From Erinaceus europaeus (Eukaryota > Chordata > Mammalia > Eulipotyphla > Erinaceidae), in assembly GCF_950295315.1 (NCBI RefSeq), contig NC_080164.1, positions 110,256,447-110,320,446 on the forward strand: DNA of 64,000 bases. Reading direction: 5' to 3'. The notes below the pieces were generated by a model. The model was not told where the DNA came from. It saw only the letters and a program-made list of their open reading frames with translations, and searched no databases. The position numbers were made by a program, and so were the translations under genes. Positions 38,841-50,408 of this stretch are shown piece by piece; within the stretch, counting starts at the first letter, position 1, and every line of letters starts with the position of its first letter.

Positions 38841-41800
38841 AATCAGGAGGACTTAACACTTATTAACATCTATGTACCCAATGAGAAGCCATCTAAATAC
38901 AACACACATCTACTGAAAGAGCTACAGCAATATATTAACAACAACGTAGTCATAGTAGGGGACTTCAACACCCCACTCTCTCAACTTGACAGATCATCCA
39001 GGCAGAAAATCAATAAAGACATGAGGGAATTAAATGAGGAAATAGATAAACTAGAACTACTGGACATTTTCAGAGTCATTCATGCTAAGATACTGGAATA
39101 CACATTCTACTCAAGTCCACATGGGTATAGACCATATGTTAGGCCACAAAAACAGCATCAGCAAATTCAAAAGCATTGAAATCATTCTAAGCATCTTCTC
39201 AGACCACAGTGGAATTAAACTACTACTTAATAATCAAAAAAAGAGTAGTAATAGTCCCAAAATGTGGAAGCTCAACAGTATACTCCTTAACAACTACTGG
39301 GTCACAGAGGAAATAAAGGAAGAAATCAAAATGTTTTGAGAGTTCAATGAAAATGAAAACACAAGCTATCAAAATATTTGGGACACAGCTAAGGCAGTAC
39401 TGAGAGGGAAGTTCATAGCCATACAAGCACACATTAGGAAACAAGAAAAGTCACAAATGAAGAGCATGATTGCACATCTTAACGACCTAAAACAAGAAGA
39501 ACATAGGAACCCTAAAGCAACCAGAAGGACAGAAATCACCAAAGTTAGGGCAGAAATAAATAACATTGAAAATAAGAAAACCATACAAAAGATCAAGGAA
39601 AGTAAATGTTGGTTCTTCTAAAGAGTGAACAAAATCAACAAACCTTTAGCCAGACTCACAAAACAAAAAAGGGAGAAGACCCAAATAATTCAGATAGTAA
39701 ATGAAAGAGGAGATATCACAACAGACACCGCAGAAATTCAACATATCATGTGAGGCTTCTATGAACAACTATATGCCATCAAGCTAGAGAACCTGGAAGA
39801 AATGGATGATTTCCTACATACCATGAACTTCCAAAACTAAGTAAAGAGGAACTAGATAGCATGAAGAGGCCCATCCTAGCTAATGAAATTGAAATACTTA
39901 TCAAAAATCATCCCAAGAATAACAGTCCTGGACCAGATGGTTTTACAAATGAATTCTACAAAACCTTCAAAGAGGAACTAATACCTCTACTTTTAAAAGT
40001 CTTCCAGAAGATTGAAACACTGGAATACTCCCTGCCAGCTTCTATGAAGCCAACATCACTTTGATACCAAAATAAGACAGGGGCACACCAAAAAAGAAAT
40101 CTACAGACCAATATTTCCGATGAACATAGATGCTAAAATATTGAACAAAATTCTAGCCAACCAGATACAGCAGTATATTAAAAAGATTGTTTATCATGAC
40201 CAAGTGGGGTTTATCCCAGGCATGCAAGCTTGGTTTAATTTATGTAAATCAATCAACGTGATCCACCACATCAATAAAAGCAAGACCAAAAACTACATGG
40301 TCATAGCAATAGATGCAGAGAAAGCCTTTAACAAAATACAACATCCTTTTATGATCAGAACACTACAAAAAATGGGAATAGATTGAAAATTTCTCCAGAT
40401 AGGGGAGTCTCTATATATATTCCAAACCTACAGCCAACATTATACTCAATGGTGAAAAACCAGAAGCATTTCCCCTCAGATTAAGAACTAAACAGGGATG
40501 CCTACTATCACCATTACTAATCAACATAGCATTGGAAGTTCTTGCCATAGCAATCAGGCAGGAGCAAGAAATTACAGGCATACAGATTGGAAGAAAAGAA
40601 GTCAAACTCTCCCTATTTGCTGATGACATGATAATATACATAGAAAAACATAAGGAGTCCACCAAGAAGCTTTTGGAAATCATCAGGCAATACAGTAAGG
40701 TGTCAGGCTACAAAATTCATTCAAAAGTCAGTGGCGTTCCTCTATGCAAACACTAAGTTAGAAGAAATTGAAATCCAGAAATCAATTTCCTTTACTATAG
40801 CAAAAACAATAAATTGTCTAGTAATGAACCTAACTAAAGAATTAAAAGACTTGTATACTGAAAATTATGAGTCTCTACTCAAGGAAACTGTAAAAGACAC
40901 AAAGAAGTGGAAAGATATCCCATGTTCATGGGTTGGAAGAATTAACATCATCAAAATGAATATACTACCCAGATCCATTTACAAATTTAATGCTATCCCC
41001 ATCAAGATCCCAAACACGTTTTTTTAGAAGAATACAACAAATACTACAGATGTTTATCTAGAACCGGAAGACCTAGAATTGCCAAAACAATCTTGAGAAG
41101 AAGAACAGAACTGGAGGCATCATACACTCCCAGAACTCAAATTGTATTAAAAGGCCACTGTCATCAAAACTGCTTTGTACTAGAACATGAATAGACACAC
41201 TGACCAGTGGAATAGAAATGAGAGCTCAGAAGTAAGCCCCCACACCTATGGACAACTAATCTTTGATAAAGGTCCCCAGACTATTGAATGAGGAAAGCAG
41301 AATCTCTTCAACAAATGGTTTCGGAAAAAGTGGGTTGAACCATGCAAAAGAATGAAACTGACCAACTATATTTCACCAAATACAAAAGTAAATTCCATGT
41401 ATTTCAAGGACTTGGATGTTAGATCACAAACTATCAGATACTTAGAGGAAAATATTGGCAGAACTCTTTTCCGCATAAATTTTAAAGACATCTTCAATGA
41501 AATGAATCCAATAACAAAGAAGACTAAGGAAAGTATAAACCTATGGGACCACATAAAATTAAAAAGCTTCTGCACAGCAAAAGAAACCACTACCTAAATA
41601 AAGAGACTCCTCACAGAACGGGAGAAGATCTTTATATGTCATACATCAGACAAGAGGCTAATAACCAGAATATATGAAGACTTTGCCAAACTCAACAACA
41701 AGAAAACTAATAACCCCATCCAAAAATAGGGAGAGGACATGGACAGAATATTCACCACAGAAGAGATCCAAAAGGCCGAGAAACACATGGAAAAATGAGA

Positions 41801-42550
41801 AATGCAAATCAAGACAACAATGAGATACCACTTCCCTCCTGTGAGAATGTCATACATCAGAAAAGGTAACAGCAGCAAATGCTGGAAAGGGTGTGGGGTC
41901 AAAGGAACCCTCCTGCACTGCTGGTGGGAATGTCAATTGGTCCAACCTCTGTGGAGAACAGTCTGGAGAACTCTCAGAAGGCTAGAAATGGACCTACCCT
42001 ATGATCCTGCAATTCCTCTCCTGGGGATATATCTTAAGGAACCCAACAACCCACCCCAAAAGATCTGTGTACACATATGTTATCAGCAGCACAATTTGTA
42101 ATAGCCAAAACCTGGAAGCAACCTAGGTGTCCAACAACAGATGAGTGTTGAGCAAGATCTGGTATGTATACACAATGGAATACCACTCACCTATTAAAAA
42201 TGGTGACTTCACTGTTTTCAGCCGATCTTGGATGGAGCTTGAAAAAATCATGTTCAGTGAAATATGTCAGAAACAGAAGGATGAATCTGGGATGGTAATA
42301 CTCTTAGGCAGAAGTTGAAAAACAAGATCAGAAGAGAAAACAGAAGTAGAACCTGAACTGGAATTGGCCTATTGCACCAAAGTAAAAGACTTTGGGATTG
42401 GTGGATGGGGAGAATACAGGTCCAAAAAGGATGACAGAGGACCTAGTGGAGGTTGTATTGCTATGAAGAAAACTGGGAAATGTTATGCATGTACAAACTA
42501 TTATATTTACTGTTGAATGTAAAACATTAATTCCCTAATAAAGAAATTTT

Positions 42551-43570
42551 TAAAAAAAGAAAAGAATGATGAATGCCACTGCTGAAACTAGTGGCATCAT
42601 TCAGGCACCACTGGATATTAGCAGTGAACTTAGTAAGGAAATAAAAGGAGGAGGAGGAAGATAGGGGGAAAAATCCTTACACTGTTCAGAGTGAATACTC
42701 AGAAATATCATCTTATTGCTTCCAAGTTTCAGGAAATATTTCTGACATAGAAAATTTTGATAATGAAGCAATTCACTGCAAATGCATTTGCATGTATCAG
42801 TATCCTTGACTTGAAATATACATTATCTTCACTGGAATTCTTTGTATACCCTTCCACTGTGTTTCTCTTAATTGAATGAATTGAATGGGGGCAAAAAAAA
42901 AAAAAAGAAGTAAAGTGACCCTTCTGGACTTAGTAACCAGTGGCTCAAGGAATCATGAAGCTGAGATGTATTTATTAGCTACTGCGTCCACATGAATATG
43001 CCCAGCATGGAGTAAATAATAAGACCTAAATGAGTCCTGAACAGGAAACTGTAGGCTCACACAGGGAAGTCTACAGAGAGGGAAGGCTCCAGAATTCACA
43101 GAGTTCTTGGCTTTGCTTCTCTATGATTCTCTTGGTTCTGCTCTGCTCTGCTCTGCTGGCTGGATCTTTAGGCCACAGTCAAGGCAGCTACTACACCAGG
43201 TTTCACATTCACATACAGTGAGATGGCAGAAATGGTAGAACTGTTGCCCTAGCTTCTGCCTTCCAAGTGTCTGTCCTGAGATAGCCTGGTTATGTTGGTT
43301 TAGCCACAAACTGTCCTCCTCCTTAAAAGTATCTGCACTACAACCAGGAGCTATTGGGAAGGGGTAGGGGTGACTGGCTCTGGGAAAGCAAGCAGTAGCT
43401 GTTCCTGACTCTTAACATCTGTGTGTGATTTGCAAATACAGAGCCTCATTTAACTGAAACTACACTAAAGAGGGATTATCAACCAGACTGCTAACTAAAG
43501 ACAGATTACATCATTATGTGAAGTAGGGTTTATTCCTTTGTTTATTTGACCAACTGAACGGTTACTGCTT
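42551..43570. other. unassigned DNA, about 1 kb
   Basis: No repeat family recognised. CTCTGCTCTGCTCTGCTGG at 43139-43157 is a short TCTGC repeat. No coding frame above 63 codons. Confidence 0.4.
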
Positions 43571-43574
43571 TCCT

Positions 43575-43760
43575 TTTTAAAAATTTTTCACTATCTTTTT
43601 TTATTGGATAGAGATAGCCAAAAATAGAGAGGAAGGGTATACAGAGAGTGAGAGAGACAGAGAGATATCTGCAGAACTGTTTCACCACTCAGAACACCTC
43701 CCCACTGCAGGTGGGGACTGAGGAGCTTAAACCTGGGTCATTGCACATTGTAACACGTGT
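43575..43760 (-). mobile_element. SINE-A, head lost
   Basis: The minus strand carries CAATGACCCAGGTTTAAGC, CCACCTGCAGTGGGGAGG, TCTCTCACTC and CCAATAAAAAAAG. The head is replaced by the adjoining SINE-D tail. Confidence 0.88.
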
Positions 43761-43959
43761 TATTTATTTCTATAAAGAGAGAGAGAAAAAGAGGGGGGAG
43801 AGGGAAAGGGAGAGGAAGAGAGGGAGAGAGGGAGAGAAGGAGGGAGAGAGGGAGAGAAGGAGGGAGAGAGGGAGGGAGGGGGAGACAGAAAAAGAGAGAG
43901 AAAGAGAGGGAGAGAGGGAGAGAAGGAGGGAGAGAGGGAGAGAGGGAGGGAGGGAGGGG

Positions 43960-44020
<61 letters not shown>

Positions 44021-44124
44021 GAGCTCTGTTGAGTTCTGGCTGATGATGATGGAGATTAAACCTCAGACCTCAGAGCCTCAGACATGAAAAGTCTTTTTGG
44101 AGAACCATCATGCTGTCTCCCCAG
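43761..44124 (-). mobile_element. SINE-D with a large purine expansion
   Basis: Minus strand GGGAGACAGCATGATGGTTC, CATGTCTGAGGCTCTGAGG, CAGAACTCAACAGAGCTCTGG. Its TCTC tract is expanded to about 235 bp. Confidence 0.92.
43779..44014. repeat. (GGGAGA)n / (GAAGGA)n / (GA)n array
   Basis: Nested higher-order units: a block of about 67 bp (GAGGGAGAGA GGGAGAGAAGG A...) recurs, then a pure GA run at 43970-44014. Frames of 91-131 codons through it are low-complexity artefacts. Confidence 0.95.
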
Positions 44125-44530
44125 CGCCACCAGGAGTACCTGGTTTGCAAGAGGTATAATCTCCAGTGCAACCTTGTGAGGTCTCTGTTGGCCTCAAAGC
44201 CAATCCCCCTGAGTGCTGTGCACCTGTGTAGCTGTTTCTGTTCTTGTACTTCTTTATTCACACTCATCCCAGTGATCCTCCCCAGCTCCTATGGACTGCT
44301 AGCTGAGGATTAACAAGGCTCCCTTCTGAGTACCTGAGTTCCAATTCAAACAGAATGCCAGAGTCTCCTTTTCATGAGAAGCAGTAAATATACAGCATGT
44401 GGAGTCATTTAATTTATAGACACTATTAGAAGAATTCTTTTTGGGTTCAGTTGGAAAGAAAAAAGAAACATCTAAAATAGCAAAACATTTTGCTGAGAGG
44501 GAAAAAAAGAAGAATTATCCAACTCTTACA
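44125..44530. other. unassigned DNA
   Basis: Non-repetitive; no domain-bearing frame. Confidence 0.35.
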
Positions 44531-44532
44531 AT

Positions 44533-44691
44533 TTCAATATATTTTTATTTATTTATTATTGGATAGAGACAGAGAGAAATTGAGAGGATAGGATGAGATA
44601 GAGAGGGAGAGAAGATACTGGCAGCCCTTCTTCACCACTCATGAAGATTTCCCCCTGCAGGTGGGGACCAGGGACTTGAACCTGGGTCCTT

Positions 44692-44730
<39 letters not shown>
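44533..44730 (-). mobile_element. SINE-A with (CA)n at its head
   Basis: The minus strand holds AAGGACCCAGGTTCAAGTCC, CCACCTGCAGGGGGAAATC, TCTC and CCAATAATAAATAA. The first 30 bp are replaced by (CA)n at 44693-44728. Confidence 0.9.
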
Positions 44731-44733
<3 letters not shown>

Positions 44734-44754
44734 CTCCAAACAGGAAACTTGCCA

Positions 44755-44860
44755 GGGAGACAGCACTATGCCTTAACACAGCAGGATTTCATGTTTGAGG
44801 CACTCGAGGTCCCAGGTTCAATTCCCAATACTGTTATAAAGCTCTGGTAAAGGAGAGAGT
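44755..44860 (+). mobile_element. SINE-D, tail expanded
   Basis: GGGAGACAGCACTATGCC, TTCATGTTTGAGGCACTCG, CCCAGGTTCAATTCCC, AAAGCTCTGGTAAAGG, leading straight into the GGAA array. Confidence 0.85.
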
Positions 44861-44993
44861 GGGAGGGGGAAGAAAGGAGGGAGGAGGAAGGGGGGAGGGA
44901 AGGAAGAAATGTAGGAAGGAAGGATGGAAGGAAGGATGGAAGGAAGGAAGGAAAGAAGGAAGGAAAGTAGGGAAAGAAGGAAGGAAAGGAGGG
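44861..44993. repeat. (GGAA)n-type array
   Basis: GGAGGAAGGGG, then GGAAGGAAGGATGGAAG units, then GAAAGAAGG units up to the next SINE. Frames in both directions through it are artefacts. Confidence 0.93.
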
Positions 44994-45185
44994 ATGGGCC
45001 AGGTGGCGGCACACCTGGTTAAGCACACACATAAATATGGGCTCAAGCCCCTAGTCCCCACCTGCAGAAGAAATGCTTCACAAGTGGTGAAGTGGGGCTA
45101 CAGGTGTCTCTCTGTCTCTCACTCTCTATCATCCCATCCCCTCTCAATTTCTGTCTCTAACCAATAATAAATTTTCAAGAAAGGA
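44994..45185 (+). mobile_element. SINE-A
   Basis: GGGCCAGGTGGCGGCACACC head with little change, GCTCAAGCCCCTAGTCCCC, CCTGCAGAAGAAATGC, CTCTC and CCAATAATAAATTTT tail. Confidence 0.93.
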
Positions 45186-45189
45186 AAAA

Positions 45190-45600
45190 GGTGCAAAAAA
45201 CTTTAACAATAAGTAAGTTTTTTTAAAAAAAAAAAAAATGAAGACTGGCCAAAGAAGAAAGTTGAGTCTAATTCACTTAATCACTGGCTCCAAGGTCCCT
45301 AAGTCAGCTCCCATACACTCCGATTTCCCTTCTAGGTTATGGAGACCTTGCCAACAAAATCTGACCTCCTCTGAATGCAGCAACCCTAGTATTCCAAGAA
45401 CCCTGGTGAAAAGCTATGTGAGGTAGACAGTGGGAAAGTTTCTACAACAGCAAGCTGCCCTTACAGAGGGGGGTCTGTGAGCTTCTTCAACATGCTCTGA
45501 AGAACGTTTCTGAAAACAACATGGAGTATAACATATTATTTTCTATTTTTACAGAATTGAACATTTGAGATTGAGACTCTGTACTACAGCAGGGGAGCAG
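45190..45600. other. unassigned DNA
   Basis: No repeat or gene recognised. Confidence 0.35.
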
Positions 45601-45602
45601 CA

Positions 45603-45885
45603 GTAGCAGCAGTAGCACGTGCTTAAGCATGTATATCAACATATACAAGGACCTAGGTTTGAACCCCCTGTCCTCACCTGCAGGGGAGAAGCTTTATGAG
45701 TGGTGAAGCAGGGCTATAGGTGTCTGTCTCCTCACTCTCTAACCTCCCCCCCTCAATTTCTCTGTCCTATCAAGAACAATAAATAGGAAAAAGGGGGGGG
45801 GGAATGTCCACTGGGAGCCAAGGAGTCGTAGCACCTGCACTGAGCCCAAGTCATCACCCTGGTGGCAATTTAAAAAAAAAGTTTT
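45603..45885 (+). mobile_element. SINE-A+ (extended), diverged
   Basis: GTAGCACGTGCTTAAGCATG, AGGTTTGAACCCCCTG, CACCTGCAGGGGAGAAGC, AATAAATAGG, a G run, then the extension CACTGAGCCCAAGTCATCACCC and an A tail. Confidence 0.85.
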
Positions 45886-45886
45886 T

Positions 45887-46290
45887 TTAAGGTTCTATAC
45901 CACCATCGTCATGTAATTTCTGACTCTCATGGACTACATGATCATTTTCTTCCTCCTTGAAGTATTCCTTTATCACACCCACCCTCACTTGTATGTCTTC
46001 TCCTTTTCTTCCCTCCCTTCTAGAATAGTACTTCTCTAGACAATCATATTTGTTTAGTGTCTCTTCTGTTATCTGCTCCCAGATGATATCATGGATCTGT
46101 CCATCTAAATTCATGCCTGATGTCGCTCTCTGTTCCCTTGCAAGCACTGTTGCTTCCTCCACACTACTTTATATTTTCATCATGTATTGCTACGTCTCCC
46201 TTCAAAAGTTGCATCATGAAAACAAGGTTTCTGACAGTTTCTCCTGGTTGGCTTATCTTTGGATTTTCATAGCATGAAAAAAAAAAACCC
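45887..46290. other. unassigned; weak minus-strand open frame
   Basis: A 92-codon minus-strand frame (46162-45887) is charged and helix-like and begins only with a GTG after an upstream stop. I cannot match it to a family. It could be an old processed pseudogene; the evidence is too thin for a gene call. Confidence 0.2.
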
Positions 46291-46534
46291 TAACACACTA
46301 AGGTATTTCATAAAAAGTCAGTAGGTATGAAATGATTTGTAGTTTTGAGTCTCAAGTAGACAACATGGAAATTTACTTATTTGCACATTAATGTGTGCAC
46401 AGGAAATTCACATCTGTGTGATTTACCATTTCCAGCAAGCCTTTTTTTTTCTCATCCCTTTCAACCACAGATAGAACCAAAGAAGGAGAAAAACAGGATG
46501 AGAAAGAAAGATGTAGACATAGAACTATAAAGAG

Positions 46535-46775
46535 AAAGATGGTGGTGCACCAGCTTAAGGGCACATAATACTAAATGCAATGACCCGGTCTGAGCCCATA
46601 GCTCCTCACCTGCAGGGGGGTATGCATGTGTCTATTTCTCTCTCTCTCTCTTTCTCTCTCTCCCCTCCTCTCTCAATTTCTCTGTCCTACCCAATAAAAA
46701 ACAGCCATCAGGAGCAGTGGATTCATAGTGCCTGCAGGGAGCCCCAGTGATAACCCTGGAGACAAAATGAAGAGA
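46535..46775 (+). mobile_element. SINE-A+ (extended)
   Basis: AAGATGGTGGTGCACCAGC, CATAGCTCCTCACCTGCAGGG, a TC run, CCAATAAAAAAC, then CAGCCATCAGGAGCAGTGG ... CCAGTGATAACCCTGGAG. Confidence 0.88.
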
Positions 46776-46925
46776 GAGAGACAGAGCCAGAAATAAAAAT
46801 AAGACACCACAGCAATGTTCCAAAGCCCATGAAGCCTGTCACTGTGCTCCCATGTGGTGTCAGGGCTCCAGTCTTCATGCACAGCAGACTGTGTGCTCCA
46901 CCCAGTAACTCATCTACCAGCCTTC
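46776..46925 (-). mobile_element. degenerate tRNA-type SINE
   Basis: The minus strand has TGGTAGATGAGTTACTGGG, GACTGGAGCCCTGAC and TCTCTCTCTTC. The arrangement fits a SINE of uncertain family. Confidence 0.45.
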
Positions 46926-46929
46926 AGAG

Positions 46930-47085
46930 CTAGATTAATTAGAAAAGCAAAGAAGAAAGAAAGAATGAAAAAAAGGAAGGATGGATGGATGGAAGGAGAA
47001 AAGAAGAAAAGAAAAAAAGAAAGAAGAGAAAAGAAAATGAAAGAAAAGAGAAAACAAAATAACACCAAGTCAATGAATAAACCAA
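46930..47085. repeat. GAAA-rich simple sequence
   Basis: AAAGAAGAAAGAAAG, GGATGGATGGATGG and AAGAAAAG units; frames of 81-100 codons on the minus strand are low-complexity. Confidence 0.85.
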
Positions 47086-48037
47086 ACCAGCAAGCCTGGA
47101 GAAGTGGGTATGCATCTGAATTGTGCTGATGCTTTTCAGTATGAAGGAAGAACACCCACGGAGAAATGGATGTGTAGCTGTCATCTATTTTTTTTCCTTC
47201 TCTAATAAACAATGTTTATATGGTGAGAGTTTAGGCAGAAGACAGTGCTTTGGACTCTTAATTTCCTAAAGACCCAGTCTACAGAAAGATCATTTGAGAG
47301 AGACCAGTGCTTGCTCCCGCGTACTGCCCAACCATTTAGGAGTCTTATTCTGGTTGTCATTCTGGGTGTTTCAATCATTTAGAACTAACAAGTCTTGGAT
47401 GGTAAAATCTCAGCATAGTCTAGAACACATACATACCAAACCTCTCCCCAGTATTATAAGTATCTAGACAAGAGTCTTCTGTATAAACATTGTGATACAG
47501 TGACTATTCTAGCTACAAGTTCAATTCTTCTTTTCTGCTTCACACACAATTAAAATGTTAGCAAGAGCATGTAGATGAAACATGAAAACCACAAATTACT
47601 ATTAATACAACACTTTCCAGCAGTTATTGCATAAACTGTGCCTGTAGCAGCTAGAGAAATACATTCCTAAAAGACTTATATGTGTTTCTGCTTCTTAATA
47701 TCTATTCCTAATATCCAGGAAGATTCAAATGCTACATTCTCTTCCCGATAATAATGGATTTTTCTCAGGTTACATTTTGGTGTGTTCTGCGTGATCATTC
47801 ATATAAAACAAACAAAAGAAAAAAATCAAAACCCAGCAAAGGAAAAGTGCTAATTGAATGCAGCAGCAAATTTAGTATTCAATTCCTCCTTTCCAGCATC
47901 TTTTGCATTATTACTTGAGAAGCTAACAAAATTCAACAGGAACATAGTAGGAGTACAACCTCACAGAGCAGAAATAAATCGTTATGATTTCTCTAGTGTA
48001 CCCTAGTAGCTTATGCTGTCCTTTCTTATGTTTATTT
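47086..48037. other. unassigned DNA, nearly 1 kb without recognised repeats
   Basis: No repeat, simple-sequence tract or coding frame recognised. Another place where a conserved non-coding element could sit. Confidence 0.4.
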
Positions 48038-48260
48038 TCCCTTTTATTATTAGTTAATACATTGGACATAGAGAGAAATTGGGAGGGAAAGGGGACATGG
48101 GAAGACAGTAAGAAAGGGGGAGGGAGAGGGGGAGGGAGAGGGAGAGAGAGAAAGAGAAGAGACCTGCTGCACTGCTTTTCACAGCTCAAGAAGCTTCCCC
48201 CTTGCAGGTGTACACAAGAATATGTGTACTCTACTGGGTATGCCACTGCTGGGTCCCAGA
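48038..48260 (-). mobile_element. SINE-A with purine expansion
   Basis: Minus strand GGGACCCAGCAGTGGCATACC, CACCTGCAAGGGGGAAGC, an expanded CCCTCT tract (plus strand 48114-48160) and CCAATGTATTAACTAATAATAA. Confidence 0.88.
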
Positions 48261-48529
48261 ATATTTACTTCCGACTTTGCTGTAAACCTGACTGACCTTC
48301 ACACAGTTTCATCTACCAAGTTTATAGCCTGGGGCATTAGTTACCTGTGTGGCTGCCCTTAATCAGTGACACACCAGTCTCCTGCACCCTTCCCGTGTCT
48401 GTGATCCTGCCCAGAACATCTGTCCCTGCCCTGTAACTGCAGAGAACCTGGACCATACACAGCTCTGAGACTTTCCATAGAAGTCATTCTTTCTTCTGAA
48501 TTTCTGTGTGAATTGCTTTGCTTCTCAAA
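48261..48529. other. unassigned DNA
   Basis: No repeat or gene recognised. Confidence 0.3.
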
Positions 48530-48790
48530 TCATTTTATGGAGTGTTAATATTTTACAATACAACTGCTGACACAGGGCTACAATATCCCATCTCCCCATG
48601 ACAGGTGTCTGCAAAACACTCTCACGCTCAACCTAGGTCCTTTCCTACTATCATGCACCAGAACCCCCAATTCCCTCAGTCTTCTCTCCCCCACCTCCCC
48701 CAGAGTCCTTCACTTTGGCACAATACATCAACCTGTGTATTCTTCGTCAGTACATGACATCTTTACTTGCCTTTGTCTTGTACGAGTCCT
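48530..48790 (-). mobile_element. LINE-1 3' UTR fragment, antisense
   Basis: CTGCAAAACACTCTCACGC, AGGTCCTTTCCTACTATCATG and AGTCCTTCACTTTGG parallel the antisense copy at 53.44-53.67 kb. Confidence 0.65.
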
Positions 48791-48959
48791 TTTCAAATAG
48801 ATGAACATATACCACTTAGCATATGAACATATACCACAGCCTGTGTAACAAGCACATTGGAAACATACCAAGTCACCTTGTGTTGTGACTTTCTTCATGA
48901 TCTTTAACTAAACATAGCATACCATATGCCCAGGCATGAAAACAACCTGTTATATATGG

Positions 48960-49070
48960 AGAGGACAGTGGGATCCTGGTTTGGGATGGCAGAAAAGATG
49001 AAGCATGAGGCTGAGAATATTGTGCAGACACCTGTCATGGGAAGATGAGAAACTGTACCCATGGGCCCTA
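48960..49070 (+). mobile_element. LINE-1 3' UTR fragment, sense
   Basis: GTGGGATCCTGGTTTGGGATG and GACACCTGTCATGGGAAGATG are the opposite-strand version of the sequence at 48.60 kb (CATGACAGGTGTCTGC), so the two fragments are inverted relative to each other. Confidence 0.55.
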
Positions 49071-49470
49071 GTCAGGGAATCCCTGGAGCCCCACATTGAT
49101 ATAATGGGCCTAGACCTCTAATAGACCCCTCTCTCCACCATCACTGGTCACTTCCATCAGGAACATCATCATAAACCCTCTTGTGAGCCTCTCCAGGACC
49201 TTGCCCTCACTGTAGAGCAGCAATGGAAGGGACTGCCCCACACTCTGATGGGAGGCTGGGACAGCCTACTCTGTCACTCAAGGAAGAGGTGAGAAGATGA
49301 ATTCACCAATTTTAATAACTGAGTAGTATCACATTCTCATTCTATTCTACTAGGACAGGAATGGCAAATCCATACCAAGAGAGAATATTTGAAATGTCAA
49401 AAGTCAACTGGATTGGAAGAAAATAACATTTCAGAGAAACCAGCACATAAAAAAAAAAAAATTACAAGTG
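49071..49470. other. unassigned DNA
   Basis: Slightly higher GC than the surroundings; no coding frame and no repeat recognised. Confidence 0.35.
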
Positions 49471-49472
49471 TG

Positions 49473-49618
49473 TTCTGGGAGGTGGCACAGTGGATAAAGC
49501 ACTGGATTCTTAAAACCAGGAGGTCCTTAGTTTGATCCCCAGCAGCACATGTACCAGAGTGATGTCTGGTTCTTTCTCTTCTCCTATCTTTATTATGAAT
49601 AAATAAATAAGTTATTTT
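49473..49618 (+). mobile_element. SINE-C, best-preserved copy
   Basis: GGGAGGTGGCACAGTGGATAA A-box head, AAGCACTGGATTC, AGTTTGATCCCCAGCAGCAC B-box, ACCAGAGTGATGTCTGG and AATAAATAAATAAG tail. Used here to define the family. Confidence 0.9.
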
Positions 49619-50405
49619 TAAAAATTGAAAGTAAAATAACTATACTGTAAGTTTTTATTTTAAATAGCTAAATTTAATCAATTTATTTTTCAAAAAGGAA
49701 AAGTGGCTTATGTAGGACTGGGCTAGCTTACCCAAGAAATCATGGTCAATTCACAGCTCCCATCTCACTGAAGGCAAAAAAAGTACACCCACATCTTTAT
49801 GGCACATTGTTGGCTATTCTCTGTACACTACTATCTACTTTGAACTGGAACTCTGAGTGAGTTTTTACCAGGGAGTACCAGAAACTGAGAGAACAAAGTA
49901 TTCTCTAAATTTCTAGCACGAATGTTGCTAAGCAGAGATACTTCTGTTTCCTGTGAATAATGTGAGATAAACTTCTACAGCAGCCTCAAGGCCTGCAGAA
50001 TGCACGGTTAACCAAAAGAAGACAAGAGAAGAGATACTTGAAGGTGGAGCCAGAGCCTGGATGTGCTATTTTTAACTAAGTATCATCAGGGTGTGACTCA
50101 GACAAGGCCACCTAAACATAACAGACATTTGCAAAGCTACAACTCTATTGCAATGGTTTCTTCATACACAGGAAGGCACAGTTTACTTATTTGCACGCTG
50201 GCAGGAAATTAAACAGAAAGCTACAACAATAACAGAGCCGGCTGAGGTTTACCTCATCAATGACAAGAAAATCAGAGAATCTGGTTTCTCATTGACAAGG
50301 TGACTATCACCAGAAAAAAAAAAATCAAAGAAAAGCGTGGAATGCACAAGGTACATACAGACCCAATTAAAGCTATTTTCAAGGAGAAGAATTAAGAAAT
50401 AAGAA
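49619..50405. other. unassigned, non-repetitive DNA
   Basis: No repeat recognised over nearly 800 bp and no coding frame above 60 codons. Confidence 0.4.
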
Positions 50406-50408
50406 ATG

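Larger units (their letters stand above)
37834..42318 (+). pseudogene. LINE-1 ORF2 (endonuclease / reverse transcriptase), disrupted
   Basis: ORF2p nicks target DNA and reverse-transcribes RNA on it. Endonuclease: S-I-N-L-Q-G-Q-N-S-P-I-K-R-H-R and C-L-Q-E-T-H-L (catalytic Glu) at 37860-37970. After the solo LTR come G-D-F-N-T-P-L near 38960 and F-S-D-H-S-G-I-K near 39200. Reverse transcriptase: N-S-P-G-P-D-G-F-T-N-E-F-Y at 39920, the I-D-A-E-K-A-F box at 40308 (first catalytic Asp present, the later D replaced by N in F-N-K-I-Q) and F-A-D-D-M-I near 40617. Cysteine-rich C-terminus: C-W-K-G-C-G ... L-L-H-C-W-W-E-C at 41880-41935. The stop after G-R-S is at 42316. Multiple stops and frameshifts plus the LTR break the gene. 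Confidence 0.93.
36420..42550 (+). mobile_element. nearly full-length LINE-1, inactive
   Basis: In order: a short 5' UTR (from about 36420), ORF1 (36805 to about 37780), ORF2 (37834-42318) and a U1 3' UTR ending TAATAAAGAAATTTTTAAAAAAAG. Without the solo LTR at 38148-38840 the length is about 5.4 kb. Many stops and frameshifts make it a fossil. Target duplications could not be resolved in the A-rich flanks, and the 5' boundary is inferred from the loss of similarity to the preceding L1 fragment. Confidence 0.9.

Noticed and set aside
43648..44043. 131-codon Arg/Glu-rich frame
   Set aside because: Translation of a purine microsatellite inside a SINE-D.
45887..46162. 92-codon charged minus-strand frame as a host exon or processed pseudogene
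   Set aside because: Starts only at GTG after a stop, no recognisable family, no clear poly(A) or target duplication. Kept only as an unassigned feature; a translated database search would decide.
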